From Thermogemmatispora aurantia (GTDB taxonomy: Bacteria > Chloroflexota > Ktedonobacteria > Ktedonobacterales > Ktedonobacteraceae), in NCBI RefSeq assembly GCF_008974285.1, contig NZ_BKZV01000003.1, positions 186,001 through 250,000 of the forward strand: a DNA stretch of 64,000 nucleotides, written 5' to 3'. Positions within the stretch are counted from its first letter, which is position 1. Every line of letters begins with the position of its first letter. The notes below the pieces were generated by a model that saw only the letters and a list, made by a program, of their open reading frames with translations, ran no database searches and was not told where the DNA came from. Positions 34,916-44,038 of the stretch are shown here, piece by piece. A program made the translations under genes and the position numbers.

Positions 34916-34939
34916 ATGACTATAAGATATCATGATATC
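34916..34939. promoter_or_regulatory. Perfect palindrome in the GH3/oxidoreductase divider
   Basis: GATATCATGATATC at 34926-34939 is a perfect 14-base palindrome, preceded by ATGACTATAAGA (34916-34927). The same 12-mer recurs at 35160-35171, 130 bases before the next gene. TATAAG within each copy could be a -10 box. The rest of the 550-base region 34751-35299 has no other structure that I recognise. Confidence 0.45.
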
Positions 34940-35299
34940 AGGCCGCAGGCATCATCAGACGCGATACCCCTGCCAGCCCCCTCCCCTCTCATGCCTCATA
35001 TTGGCCACCTACTGGCCTCATCTAAGGCTACGGGTCCTGCTGGCTGCTGCGATTCCGCTGAACGAGCAGGGCGCAGGCAGACAGGCAGGTAGAGTTGCTT
35101 CTCTCCCTCTACTCCTCCGCATTGTAGGCAGGTTGGTGGGCTTCTCAAGCTTTAGCTTTATGACTATAAGAAACATCCTGCGCGGAGGAGTAGAGCAACT
35201 TGACGCAGAGCAGGCCCAGCGGCTATCATCCCAAGCAAAGCACTCAGAGCAGAGCGAGGCAGTGGAGGCAGAAAGGAGCCCCGCAGAAAGGAACCCTCT

Positions 35300-36877
35300 A
35301 TGAGCGAGCACTCCCATTACTATGACGTGATCATCATCGGAGCTGGCCATAACGGTCTCGTTGCTGCTGGCTACCTGGCGCGCGCAGGCAAGCGCGTCCT
35401 GGTCCTTGAACAGCGCGACCGTGTAGGGGGAGCCTGCACCCTTGAAGAACCCTTCCCAGGCTTCAGCGTCTCCCCTTGCGCCTACGTCGTTAGTCTCCTG
35501 CGACCGGAAATCATCCGCGACCTTGAACTGGAGCGTTACGGCTTCGAGGCCTACATCAAAGATCCTCAGATGTTTGTGCCCTTCCCAGACGGCAGCTACC
35601 TCTTCATTCGCGCCAGCAGTGAGGAAACCGCTGCAGGTATTCAACGCTTCTCGCCGCGCGACGCCGCCGCCTATCCGCGCTTTCTGCATTTCTTTGAACG
35701 CGCCTCAGACATTCTCACGCCCTTGCTCCTAGAGGAGCCACCCACATTGGCCGAACTGGCGGCGTGTTTTCGCGGCGAGGATGAAGAAATCTTCAACCGG
35801 CTCATGTTCGGCAACCTCTATGATCTGCTCGCCGAGTATTTCGAATCCGACCAGGTGCGAGCCGCTTTTGCTGGTCAAGGTGTCATTGGTAGCTTCATCG
35901 GACCCAAAACGCCGGGGTCCGTCTACGTGATGTGGCATCACATGTTTGGCGAGGTGAACGGCCAGCGCGGCCTCTGGGGCTATGTTCGCGGTGGCATGGG
36001 ACGCATCAGCTTCGCCCTGGCAGCCTCAGCCACTGCCCATGGTGCCCAGATTCGTACAGGCGCCCCTGTGACCAGCATCCTGGTCCACAATGGACGAGCT
36101 GAAGGCGTGCGTCTGGAGACTGGCGAAGAAGTGCGTGCCCGGGCAGTCCTCTCGAACGCCGACCCTAAACGGACCTTCCTGCAACTGTGCGCCGATGTTG
36201 GCCTTGATCCCACCTTCCTGGCACGTATCAAGCGCTTCAGGACCGAAAGTCCTGTCATCAAGATCAACCTCGCTCTCAAGGAACTGCCCAGCTTCAGCTG
36301 TCTGCCAGGCAGTGAACCGGGTCTGCAGCACGCAGGCTCATGTGAGATTTCGCCCACCCCCGACTGGGTCCAGCAAGCTTATGAAGACGCCCTGCGCGGC
36401 GAGCTATCGCGCCACCCCTACATCGAGGCCTACATGCAGTCGGCCACTGATCCCTCACTCACCCCGCCGGGCAAACACCTGATCTCGATGTTCTGCCAAT
36501 ACGCTCCCTACCACCTGAAAGATCGACCCTGGAGTGAGGAAGTCAAAGAAGAAATGGTCGAACGCGTCATTACCACCATGTGCACATTCGCCCCTAACTT
36601 TGCCGATGCCATTATCGACCGCCAGGTGCTGAGTCCAGCGGACATCGAGCAGCGTTACGGTATGACCGAAGGACACATCTTCCACGGCGAGATCACTCCC
36701 GGCCAGCTCTTTGGTCAACGCCCAACACCTGAGTGTGCCCGCTATCGCACCCCGATCGCCGGTCTCTACCTCTGCGGCTCAGGAACCCACCCGGGCGGGG
36801 GCGTCATGGGGGCACCCGGCCATAACGCAGCAATGGCACTGCTGCGCGACTGGGGAGAAATCCCCATGACTGGCTAG
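35300..36877 (+). CDS. Phytoene desaturase-like FAD-dependent oxidoreductase (PYROXD2-type)
   Basis: A 525-residue flavoprotein. The N-terminal FAD motif DVIIIGAGHNGLVAAGYLARAG and second motif RVLVLEQRDRVGGACTLEE are strong. GLYLCGSGTHPGGGVMGAPGHNAA closes the FAD site near the C-terminus. The family includes carotenoid desaturases and the PYROXD2 group, and the GG(M)G/WGYVRGGMG segment fits the latter. No phytoene synthase or other carotenoid gene is nearby, so a carotenoid role is not supported by context. RBS AAAGGAAC precedes the ATG. Confidence 0.87.
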   Translation: MSEHSHYYDVIIIGAGHNGLVAAGYLARAGKRVLVLEQRDRVGGACTLEEPFPGFSVSPCAYVVSLLRPEIIRDLELERYGFEAYIKDPQMFVPFPDGSYLFIRASSEETAAGIQRFSPRDAAAYPRFLHFFERASDILTPLLLEEPPTLAELAACFRGEDEEIFNRLMFGNLYDLLAEYFESDQVRAAFAGQGVIGSFIGPKTPGSVYVMWHHMFGEVNGQRGLWGYVRGGMGRISFALAASATAHGAQIRTGAPVTSILVHNGRAEGVRLETGEEVRARAVLSNADPKRTFLQLCADVGLDPTFLARIKRFRTESPVIKINLALKELPSFSCLPGSEPGLQHAGSCEISPTPDWVQQAYEDALRGELSRHPYIEAYMQSATDPSLTPPGKHLISMFCQYAPYHLKDRPWSEEVKEEMVERVITTMCTFAPNFADAIIDRQVLSPADIEQRYGMTEGHIFHGEITPGQLFGQRPTPECARYRTPIAGLYLCGSGTHPGGGVMGAPGHNAAMALLRDWGEIPMTG

Positions 36878-36884
36878 CCAGGCA

Positions 36885-36950
36885 GCCGAGGGAGAGGGGA
36901 CCTGGCCCATGCTTGTCTGCTAGAGAAAGACCAGGTTCCCTCTCTCCTCC
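36885..36950 (+). terminator. Long imperfect hairpin after the oxidoreductase gene
   Basis: GAGGGAGAGGGGACCTGG (from 36887) is nearly complementary to CCAGGTTCCCTCTCTCCTC (from 36930), giving about 16 pairs with small bulges and a 25-base loop. It begins about 10 bases after the stop. Likely terminator. Between it and the convergent RluA-type gene (36951-37161) I see nothing further. Confidence 0.55.
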
Positions 36951-37161
36951 ATCCTGGATCAGGACCCGAGACCCGAGCAAGAGACAGAAGACCCTGACAC
37001 ACGGGCAAGGAGCCACCGCCGGCTTAGCTCAGCCTCCTGCACCTGATCCCGGATGGAGCATAGCTATCTTCTCACGGGGGAAGCTCAGCTAAGGGCCAGA
37101 GCCGCGGTCATTTCTGGCTATCCATGGACTATAAGAATTCAAAAAGGCGCTGAAGCGTCAT

Positions 37162-38169
37162 CTATCCTTGCAACACGGGCAGCGACAGCGCATCAGGAAA
37201 GTGCATCTCTAGCCAGAGACGCAGATCCTGACTCAATGGGGCGACAAAGGTCACTGGCGTCTCATCGGGATAGCGACGCACGGTCAGACTGAAGGCATGG
37301 AGGAACTGGCGCCCCAAAGCTGCCTGGGGTGTTCCCGGCAGTGGAGGCGGGGCATAGGTCTGGTCACCGACCAGGGCATAGCCCAGAGCGGCCAGATGAG
37401 CGCGAATCTGATGAATCCGTCCCGTAATCGGACGTGCTTCCAGCAAGAGGAAAGGTCCCTGGTGGGCCAGCACCTGCACCAACGTCTGCGCAGGCAGCCC
37501 CTCTGGCCCCACCACACAGCGTCGGCGATCCTGGGGATCACGCTGAATGGGTCCATCGAGCAGCCACAGGCTCCCAACGGGCAGTGGCAGCGGCTCCGGC
37601 TCCTCTCCCGAGATCGCCAGCACTTGTGAGCTGGGCCGCTCTCCTGTTCCAGCCAGGTCAAGAGTTCCCGGCCCCAGCTCCTGCTCCAGCTCAGCCCCAG
37701 AGAGGCGAGACACTCGCAGCGGCTGCAGCGGTCGCGTCCAGGATGGGGTCCCGGCGAAGGCCACCGCCAGATAGCGCTTCAGCACTCGATGCTCATTGAA
37801 CTGTCGTCCCAGATAGCGCCGGGCATTCTCTGTACGGGCCAACAAGACTACCCCCGACGTATCCTTATCCAAACGGTGCAAGAGCACCGGCTTGGGCAGC
37901 GGCCCCTCCTGCCTGAGCAGCCGCGCCGCCCGCCGCTCGCGCAGCATCAGGCGCACCGCCGCGGGCGCCCGCTCCCAGCCCGGCTCATCGGGCAACTCCG
38001 GCGGCTGCCATTCCTCCGGCCCCTGCCGCTCCAGATAGGCCAGGATCATATTCCAGAGTGTATCATCAGCATGCTTATAGGTCGGATGAATCACCACGCC
38101 CGCTGGCTTATTGACCGCCAGCATATGATGATCTTGATAGAGAATCAGACTCGGGTCCAGCTCCGTCAC
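37162..38169 (-). CDS. RluA-family pseudouridine synthase
   Basis: A 335-residue tRNA/rRNA uridine isomerase. The catalytic Asp lies in HRLDKDTSGVVLLAR. MLAVNKPAGVVIHP opens the domain, and ITGRIHQIRAHLAALGYALVGDQTY is the conserved RNA-binding segment. No S4 domain precedes it. A long insert between about 40 and 90 (Trp/Pro/Arg-rich) and a second between about 160 and 215 make it larger than minimal members. GTG start at 38169. Target uridine unknown. Confidence 0.9.
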   Translation of the reverse strand: MTELDPSLILYQDHHMLAVNKPAGVVIHPTYKHADDTLWNMILAYLERQGPEEWQPPELPDEPGWERAPAAVRLMLRERRAARLLRQEGPLPKPVLLHRLDKDTSGVVLLARTENARRYLGRQFNEHRVLKRYLAVAFAGTPSWTRPLQPLRVSRLSGAELEQELGPGTLDLAGTGERPSSQVLAISGEEPEPLPLPVGSLWLLDGPIQRDPQDRRRCVVGPEGLPAQTLVQVLAHQGPFLLLEARPITGRIHQIRAHLAALGYALVGDQTYAPPPLPGTPQAALGRQFLHAFSLTVRRYPDETPVTFVAPLSQDLRLWLEMHFPDALSLPVLQG

Positions 38170-38411
38170 AGAAACTACCCCCTGCCGCCGGTTTCACAAC
38201 GCCCCCGCCCTCTTTGCAGTCTGCACAGCGTGGCGAGCGCATCAAGGCAAGTCCAGACTGTCAGGCTATTATAGCCCCCGCCCCAGCAAGGATCAAGAGC
38301 AGGAGCCAGACCCTGGCCGGGCATAGGGGGACAAGAGAGACTGCCCACAATTTCCCTCACATGGTAGAATGTGTAGGATACGGTCCAGGGAAGGCAGAGA
38401 GAGGTATGAGC

Positions 38412-39422
38412 ATGTCTCTGATCCAGTATTATCGTGAACACCTGCAACTACGCAACCCGGTGCTGATCGCCGCCTTGGCCGGCTGGAACGACGCCGCCGA
38501 CTCGGCCACTACCGCCATCAAATTCCTGATAGATCGCTGGAAGCCGGTGAAGATCGCCGAAATTGACAGCGAAGACTTCTACGTCTTCACCGAAACGCGG
38601 CCCATTGTGCGCATTGTCGACGGCATGCAGCGTTCCCTGGTCTGGCCTGCTAACCAGTTCTCCGCCCACAGCCTTCCCGAGCAAGAGCGCGACATCATCC
38701 TCTACCTGGGAGTAGAGCCGCAGCTCAAGTGGCGCACCTTCAGTGAGTGCTTTCTCGAGGTCTGTCGCCACTTTCACGTCTCGGAGGTCATTCTGCTGGG
38801 GGCTATGCTGGCGGACATCCCCCACTCGCTGGCCGTGCCCATCACTGGCAGCTCGTCAACGCCCGAGCTTCAGGAACGGCTACGCGAGTTGGATATCCAC
38901 AGCTCTGGTTACGAGGGCCCCACCGGCATGATCGGCGTGTTGCAGGATGCCTGCCGCCGCGCCAACATTCCAGCAGCTAGCCTCTGGGCGGCAGCGCCCC
39001 ACTACCTGGCCGCCACACCGAACATCAAAGTGACCGCGGCCCTCCTGGCCTATGTCAACAGCCTCCTCTCCCTCGACCTCGACCTCAACGAGATCCAGGC
39101 GGATGCCGTCCGCTTCGAGGAGCAGATTACCGCGCTGGTGGCTCGTGATCCCGAGGCCAGCGCCTACGTCCGTCGCCTGGAAGAACAGATCCATGCCCTG
39201 GCAGACGAGGAGGATGAGGACGACGAGGATGATCTAGAGGACGAGGAGGAGCCGCCCGTGGTGGAGACAGCCCACGGCCCGGCCACTGACCTCGACCACC
39301 CCGCCGGCACCGGTCCCCTGCCGAGCGCGGATGTGCTCATTCGCAGCGTCGAGGAGCTGCTGCGACGTGAGCGCGAACAGGGGCCACCCACCGATACCGA
39401 CGATTCCAAGGACGAGGGTTGA
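38412..39422 (+). CDS. PAC2-family protein
   Basis: A 336-residue protein of the PAC2 (proteasome assembly chaperone 2-like) family found in actinobacteria, chloroflexi and archaea. Typical segments are NPVLIAALAGWNDAADSATTAI, the ILYLGVEPQLKWRTFSE strand, EVILLGAMLADIPHS and GYEGPTGMIGVLQ. The C-terminal 90 residues are strongly acidic (EDEDDEDDLEDEEE) and disordered. Start could be ATG 38406 or 38412; spacing to GAGG favours 38412. Its stop abuts the ATG of the next gene, so the two are coupled. No proteasome gene is in the window. Confidence 0.85.
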   Translation: MSLIQYYREHLQLRNPVLIAALAGWNDAADSATTAIKFLIDRWKPVKIAEIDSEDFYVFTETRPIVRIVDGMQRSLVWPANQFSAHSLPEQERDIILYLGVEPQLKWRTFSECFLEVCRHFHVSEVILLGAMLADIPHSLAVPITGSSSTPELQERLRELDIHSSGYEGPTGMIGVLQDACRRANIPAASLWAAAPHYLAATPNIKVTAALLAYVNSLLSLDLDLNEIQADAVRFEEQITALVARDPEASAYVRRLEEQIHALADEEDEDDEDDLEDEEEPPVVETAHGPATDLDHPAGTGPLPSADVLIRSVEELLRREREQGPPTDTDDSKDEG

Positions 39423-40883
39423 ATGAGCAACCGGCTGTATACGCTTGAGGAAGTGCTGCACCCGCGCTCTGTCGCCATCATCGGCGCATCGCGCGCACCC
39501 CAGAAGTGGGGCCATGTCGCCGCCCGCCAGCTATTGGCGAGCTTTCCGGGCGAGGTCTACCTGGTCACGCCCAGCGCCCCCGAGATCCTTGGCCAGCGCA
39601 CCTATCCCAGTCTGCGCGCTGTGCCCGGGCCTGTCGATCTGGCCATCATTACCACCGCCTTCCAGCACGTGCCCGCCGCCGTCGACGATTGCATCGCTCA
39701 CGGGGTCAAAGGCATCGTGATCGTCACCGCCGGCTTCAGCGAGACCGGCCCCGAGGGCCGCGCCCTCGAAATGGAGCTGGTCTCTCGCTGCCACGAGCAC
39801 GGCATCCGTATCCTGGGCAGCAACTGCATGGGGGTCTACGTACGGCGCGCCCGGCTCAACGCCTTGGGCATGGCCTTCCCCCTGCCAGAGGGACCAATCG
39901 GCCTGGTCTCCCAAAGCGGCAACCTTGGGATGTATCTCTACGCGCAGGCTCAGCTTGATGGCCTGGGCTTCACAACCTTCCTCAGCATGGGGAATGGTGC
40001 CGATGTACGCTTCCCCGAGTACCTGCAGTACCTGGCCAACGACCCCGACACCAGGGTGATCGCTGGCTACGTCGAAGCCATCGACGAGGCAACGCTGCAG
40101 GCAGTGACACAGCAACTCTACCGCCAGGGATGCTATAAACCGGTGGTCATCTTGCTGAGCGGGGCCACCGAGGTTGGAGTACGCGCCGCCTTAGCCCATA
40201 CTGGTAGCCTGGCGACGGTGCGTCCCGACCACGATACCGCCTTACTCGGCAGCGGCGTGGTGCGCGTCATCCGCTCGGATGAGCTGTATCCGGTGGCACG
40301 GGCCCTGGCGCTCCAGCCGCCGACTCCAGGCGGGAGACGACGCATCGCTATTGTAGGCGATGGAGGCGGGAGCGTGGTAGCCTCCGGCGACGCCGCTTTG
40401 CGCTGCGGCCTGGAGGTGCCCGTCCTCAAGGAGGAGACACAGCAGCAATTGCGCGCTCTGATGCCCGCCCGCGCAACAGCTACCAATCCGATCGATGTCG
40501 CCGGCGCCGCCGATGAGGACCCGCTGGCTTTCGCTCGCCTGAGCGAGGTCTGTCTGGCCGACCCCGACGTTGATGGCGTCATCATCACGGGCCTCTTCGG
40601 CGGCTATCGCTGGCTGCTCTCTGATGCTTTCGGGGCGCGAGAGGAGGAGGCCGCCCACGAGCTGGGCCGCCTCGTGCGCCAGTACGCTAAGCCGGTCCTG
40701 GTGCAAACCATCTACGCTCGCTACGACCAGGAGATCCCGGCATTGCAGCTGCTGCGCGCAGAGGGCATTCCTTACTATGAGTCAATTGAGATCACCTGCC
40801 GCGCGATGGCGGCTTTGGCTGAAATCGGCCAGTTTCTGACGCGCATGGCCAGCAGCGCCGCCAACGGGGAGCCTGGAGCGTAA
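39423..40883 (+). CDS. CoA-binding acyl-CoA synthetase (NDP-forming) alpha-type protein
   Basis: A 486-residue protein with the three alpha-subunit domains of ADP-forming acetate/succinate-CoA ligases. These are the CoA-binding domain (HPRSVAIIGASRAPQKWG), the first flavodoxin-like domain (GPIGLVSQSGNLG) and the second, with the phosphohistidine loop AALAHTGSLA (His259; usual SHTGALA). TNPIDVAGAADED is the standard end-piece of the family. The ATP-grasp beta part is missing here and would have to be supplied by another gene. It starts directly after the stop of the PAC2 gene (TGAATG). Confidence 0.85.
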   Translation: MSNRLYTLEEVLHPRSVAIIGASRAPQKWGHVAARQLLASFPGEVYLVTPSAPEILGQRTYPSLRAVPGPVDLAIITTAFQHVPAAVDDCIAHGVKGIVIVTAGFSETGPEGRALEMELVSRCHEHGIRILGSNCMGVYVRRARLNALGMAFPLPEGPIGLVSQSGNLGMYLYAQAQLDGLGFTTFLSMGNGADVRFPEYLQYLANDPDTRVIAGYVEAIDEATLQAVTQQLYRQGCYKPVVILLSGATEVGVRAALAHTGSLATVRPDHDTALLGSGVVRVIRSDELYPVARALALQPPTPGGRRRIAIVGDGGGSVVASGDAALRCGLEVPVLKEETQQQLRALMPARATATNPIDVAGAADEDPLAFARLSEVCLADPDVDGVIITGLFGGYRWLLSDAFGAREEEAAHELGRLVRQYAKPVLVQTIYARYDQEIPALQLLRAEGIPYYESIEITCRAMAALAEIGQFLTRMASSAANGEPGA

Positions 40884-40988
40884 GCAGGTTAAATGAGGTC
40901 GAGCCTGGCAGAGCCTGGCGCTCACAGGCAGCGCGGCGATTGCTCTCGCTCGACCTCCACTCGCCTTGCGTTATGTCCAGCCCCTGAC

Positions 40989-42002
40989 TCAGCGCGGTGC
41001 GACAAAGAGTCCTGGCAGGCGCCGGCTGATCTCCCAGGCTTCTTGAACAATGCGCTCAATCAGCTCCTGGGCCGTGGGAATATCATGGATGAGGCCCACC
41101 ACCTGCCCGGCCCAAACAAAGCCTTCGTCGAGAACACCCTCCAGAGCAGCTCGCTTGTTAACAGCGCCGCTGATGAGCGGCAACAGCCGGCGCAGGCGCT
41201 CCTCAGCAGTAGCCCCTGCGCGTTCCAGCTCTTCTTCAACCTGGCGAATACGCTCGGCAACCGGCCCTTTGAGAACGCGCGCCGGACGTCCGATGCTGCG
41301 CTCGATGATCATGGTATCCGTCTCCTGGGCTTCGAGTAGGGCCTGCTGATAGTGCGGGTGGGCATTGCTCTCACGCACGGCTACAAAGCGCGTGCCCAGC
41401 TCAATACCCTCGGCTCCCAGGGCCAAGGCCGCCGCAAGACCTCGCCCGTCGGCAATGCCGCCACTAGCCAGGACGGGGATCTTGACGGCCTCGACTACGC
41501 GCGGCGTCAGTACCAGCGTCCCCACATCGTCACGCCCGAGATGCCCCCCACCTTCGAAGCCGACAGCAATGACGGCATCAGCTCCCAGGGCCTCCGCTTT
41601 GCGCGCGGCCCGCACCCCTGCGACAAGCACCATCGTGCGTACCTTTACGCCACTCGCTTGAATGCGCTTGAGTAGCGGCTCGGGATTGCCACCAGTGATG
41701 CTGATGACCGCCGGCTCCTCGCTGAGCGCAGCATCGAGAAACGGCTCTAGGGAAATATGCCCGATGGGGAAGTTGACGCCGAAAGGCTTGTCAGTCAGCC
41801 GCTTGGCCTTCTGGATTTCGGCTCGCAGTTCTTCAGGCGTGGCAAAACAGGCACAGCCGATCTGTCCAAGGCCGCCAGCATTGGAGACCGCCGCCGCCAG
41901 CTCGGCAAAGGAGAGATGGGACAGCCCTCCCTGGACAATGGGATAGCGGATGTCGACGAGTTCCGTGAAGCGCGTCTGCATGCGCTCAGGTAGCGATGTC
42001 AA
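40989..42002 (-). CDS. Nitronate monooxygenase (2-nitropropane dioxygenase family)
   Basis: A 337-residue FMN-dependent TIM-barrel enzyme that oxidises alkyl nitronates such as propionate-3-nitronate. RYPIVQGGLSHLS starts the barrel. GGLGQIG, GVNFPI, the catalytic-His-containing VGFEGGGHLGR and the FMN phosphate loop VLASGGIADGRGLAAALALGAEGI are all present. The start is a TTG at 42002 behind AAAGGCGGG, or an ATG at 41981 with no good site. It diverges from the MocR gene. Confidence 0.9.
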   Translation of the reverse strand: MTSLPERMQTRFTELVDIRYPIVQGGLSHLSFAELAAAVSNAGGLGQIGCACFATPEELRAEIQKAKRLTDKPFGVNFPIGHISLEPFLDAALSEEPAVISITGGNPEPLLKRIQASGVKVRTMVLVAGVRAARKAEALGADAVIAVGFEGGGHLGRDDVGTLVLTPRVVEAVKIPVLASGGIADGRGLAAALALGAEGIELGTRFVAVRESNAHPHYQQALLEAQETDTMIIERSIGRPARVLKGPVAERIRQVEEELERAGATAEERLRRLLPLISGAVNKRAALEGVLDEGFVWAGQVVGLIHDIPTAQELIERIVQEAWEISRRLPGLFVAPR

Positions 42003-42145
42003 GTGCGTTCCCGCCTTTCGCCGACCGGGTTCAGAATGGATGCGACAGGCACTTCTTCGCCTCCCGCCTTCGTTGGCCGGCAGAGGATATTATACCATCG
42101 ATGCAGCCCGCTCTTTCCTTCCCCCGCGCTGTCTCTCAACAATTG

Positions 42146-42163
42146 ATTGTCACAATTGTATCA
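42146..42163 (-). promoter_or_regulatory. Probable promoter and operator of the nitronate monooxygenase gene
   Basis: Minus-strand TGATACAAT (42163-42155) is an extended -10 box. ATTGT-c-ACAAT at 42146-42156 overlaps it and uses the same half-site as the MocR promoter repeat. A perfect TTGTATACAA palindrome lies upstream at 42219-42228. Confidence 0.5.
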
Positions 42164-42268
42164 CTGATATACGCAATCTTTTACTATGCTCTCTTACTCA
42201 TCGTCTGATGATAGCCATTTGTATACAATCTCTCACTTGCGTAAGGGAGAGAGCAGCAAACTGCTGAA

Positions 42269-42313
42269 TTGACAACGATTGTGGATTCGCATATACTAGG
42301 CTATACAATCGTT
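42269..42313 (+). promoter_or_regulatory. MocR gene promoter with flanking inverted repeat
   Basis: TTGACA (42269-42274) and TATACT (42292-42297) have ideal 17-base spacing. AACGATTGT (42274-42282) and ACAATCGTT (42305-42313) are perfect 9-base arms, one just inside the -35 box and one at the expected start of transcription. Their centres are 31 bases apart, three helical turns. This fits negative autoregulation by the regulator encoded at 42401. Confidence 0.75.
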
Positions 42314-42400
42314 AAAGGCTCCAAATGGCGAAATGAACCCCATCTGTAACTTATAGTATTTCCCATGAAATAGCAGGTAGGACGAAGCCAGGCAGGGACT

Positions 42401-44038
42401 ATGAGTATCACTTTTTCATTGGACAAGAGCACACGCACTCTGCTCTATCAGCAGCTTGCTGAACAAATCAAAAGCGCCATTGTGCGAGGAGAGCTAACAG
42501 AGGGCATGCAGCTGCCACCGGTACGTCGGCTGGCGGCGGAGCTGAGCGTGAGCACCACCACAGTTGCTCAAGCCTACGATCTCCTCGCTAGCGAGGGTAT
42601 AATCGGTGGTCATGTCGGGCGCGGTACCTATATTCTTTCTTCGCCGCTGACAGCCCTGGCGCGGACACGCGCCCCCTTCGGGAGTGATCTCCAGACGAGC
42701 GATCCGGCCTCGATCTGCCAGCGCCAACGACTGGACTGGGCAGCAGGTTGGCTCGGAGGACTATCACTGCAAGCCAGCCGAGCTGGTCAACTGCAGTGGC
42801 TGACGCAGCGCGCCCTGGAGCGCTGGGGCGATCCCGCCACCATGCTTAATCTGAGCAGTGGCTATCCCGATGTCAGCCTCTTTCCTATCGAGCGCTGGGA
42901 ACGCTCGATGGCGCGCGCCGGGCGGCTCCTGGCCGAGGAGGCACGGCAGGCAGCCAGCTTGCAGGTACTGCAGTACGGTTCGACTCTGGGCGACGAGGCC
43001 CTGCGCCGCTATCTCTGTCAGTATTTCACGCGCTTCGGCTTCCAGCCGGAGCCACAGGAGATTCTGCTCACGAGCGGCAACCAGCAGGGGTTGGATCTGG
43101 TCGCACGCGTGCTACTAGCTCCCGGCGAGCCGGTCTTCATTGAGGAGCCCGCCTATCTGGCAGCCCTGGATATCTTTGAGCAGCAGCGAGCGGCCTGCCA
43201 GCCAATTCCAGTCGATGAGGAGGGGCTGCGTCTCGATCTATTAGAGCAGGCGCTAGAGGCTCCCGCGTCCCGCCCTCGTCTGCTCTGCGTGGTGCCGACC
43301 GCCCATTCACCAACCGGCGCCACGATGTCATGTGAGCGTCGCCAGCAGCTGGTGGAGCTGGCCCGCCGTTATAATCTGTTGATTATCGAAGACGACTACT
43401 GCAGCGAGCTGTTCTACGATGAGTCAAGGTGTGAGCCGCCACCCGCACTGCGCAGCTTTGATTGTGAGGGGCGCGTGATCTATCTGAAGAGCTTTAACAA
43501 GCTGATTTTTCCAACGCTGCGCCTCGGCTGTATCGTGGCGGCCCAGCCGATCCTGGCCCGCCTGGTCGAGGGCAAGCAGGCATTCGCGCGCGGAACCTCG
43601 CTGCCTCTGGCTCGTGCTCTTCTGGAGCATCTGAGTGATCCCGCATTCGAGGAGGAGCTTTGCCTCTATCGCCAGGAGTATCGGCGCCGGCGCGACGCCC
43701 TGTTGAACCTGCTTGCGGAGGAGCTGGCCGGGCTTGAATGCCGTTGGACGATGCCAGGCGCGGGCTTCAATCTGCTGCTCTGGCTGCCGCCACAGCTGCA
43801 AGAATATGAAGTGATTGAGAAGGCAGCCGATCGCGGTCTGTTGCTGGCTCCTGGCCAGCTCTTCCGCGTCGAGAACAGCCAGCAGCAGCTTCCAAGTGTG
43901 CGCCTGACTTTCGCCGATAAGTCCCCGGAGCAACTGCGCGAGGGAGTCAAGCGGCTATCGTCGACGCTGCGCGCTCTGCTACATGGAAGCAGCTCTGGAC
44001 GGGGACGGGCCTCGCCCGATCTGTTCACCGCTGTCTGA
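42401..44038 (+). CDS. MocR/PdxR-type GntR regulator with aminotransferase domain
   Basis: A 545-residue chimeric regulator. Residues 8-80 are a GntR winged helix (TLLYQQLAEQIKSAIVRGEL to GTYILSS). Residues 130-530 are a PLP-dependent fold-type I aminotransferase domain. PLP contacts visible are GNQQGLDLVARVLL, the IIEDDYCSELFYDE loop and the Schiff-base Lys in YLKSFNKLIFPTLRLG. Such proteins sense PLP, amino acids or amines and usually control a divergent gene, here the nitronate monooxygenase. A GCAGGTAGGA-type site precedes the ATG at a distance. Confidence 0.92.
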   Translation: MSITFSLDKSTRTLLYQQLAEQIKSAIVRGELTEGMQLPPVRRLAAELSVSTTTVAQAYDLLASEGIIGGHVGRGTYILSSPLTALARTRAPFGSDLQTSDPASICQRQRLDWAAGWLGGLSLQASRAGQLQWLTQRALERWGDPATMLNLSSGYPDVSLFPIERWERSMARAGRLLAEEARQAASLQVLQYGSTLGDEALRRYLCQYFTRFGFQPEPQEILLTSGNQQGLDLVARVLLAPGEPVFIEEPAYLAALDIFEQQRAACQPIPVDEEGLRLDLLEQALEAPASRPRLLCVVPTAHSPTGATMSCERRQQLVELARRYNLLIIEDDYCSELFYDESRCEPPPALRSFDCEGRVIYLKSFNKLIFPTLRLGCIVAAQPILARLVEGKQAFARGTSLPLARALLEHLSDPAFEEELCLYRQEYRRRRDALLNLLAEELAGLECRWTMPGAGFNLLLWLPPQLQEYEVIEKAADRGLLLAPGQLFRVENSQQQLPSVRLTFADKSPEQLREGVKRLSSTLRALLHGSSSGRGRASPDLFTAV

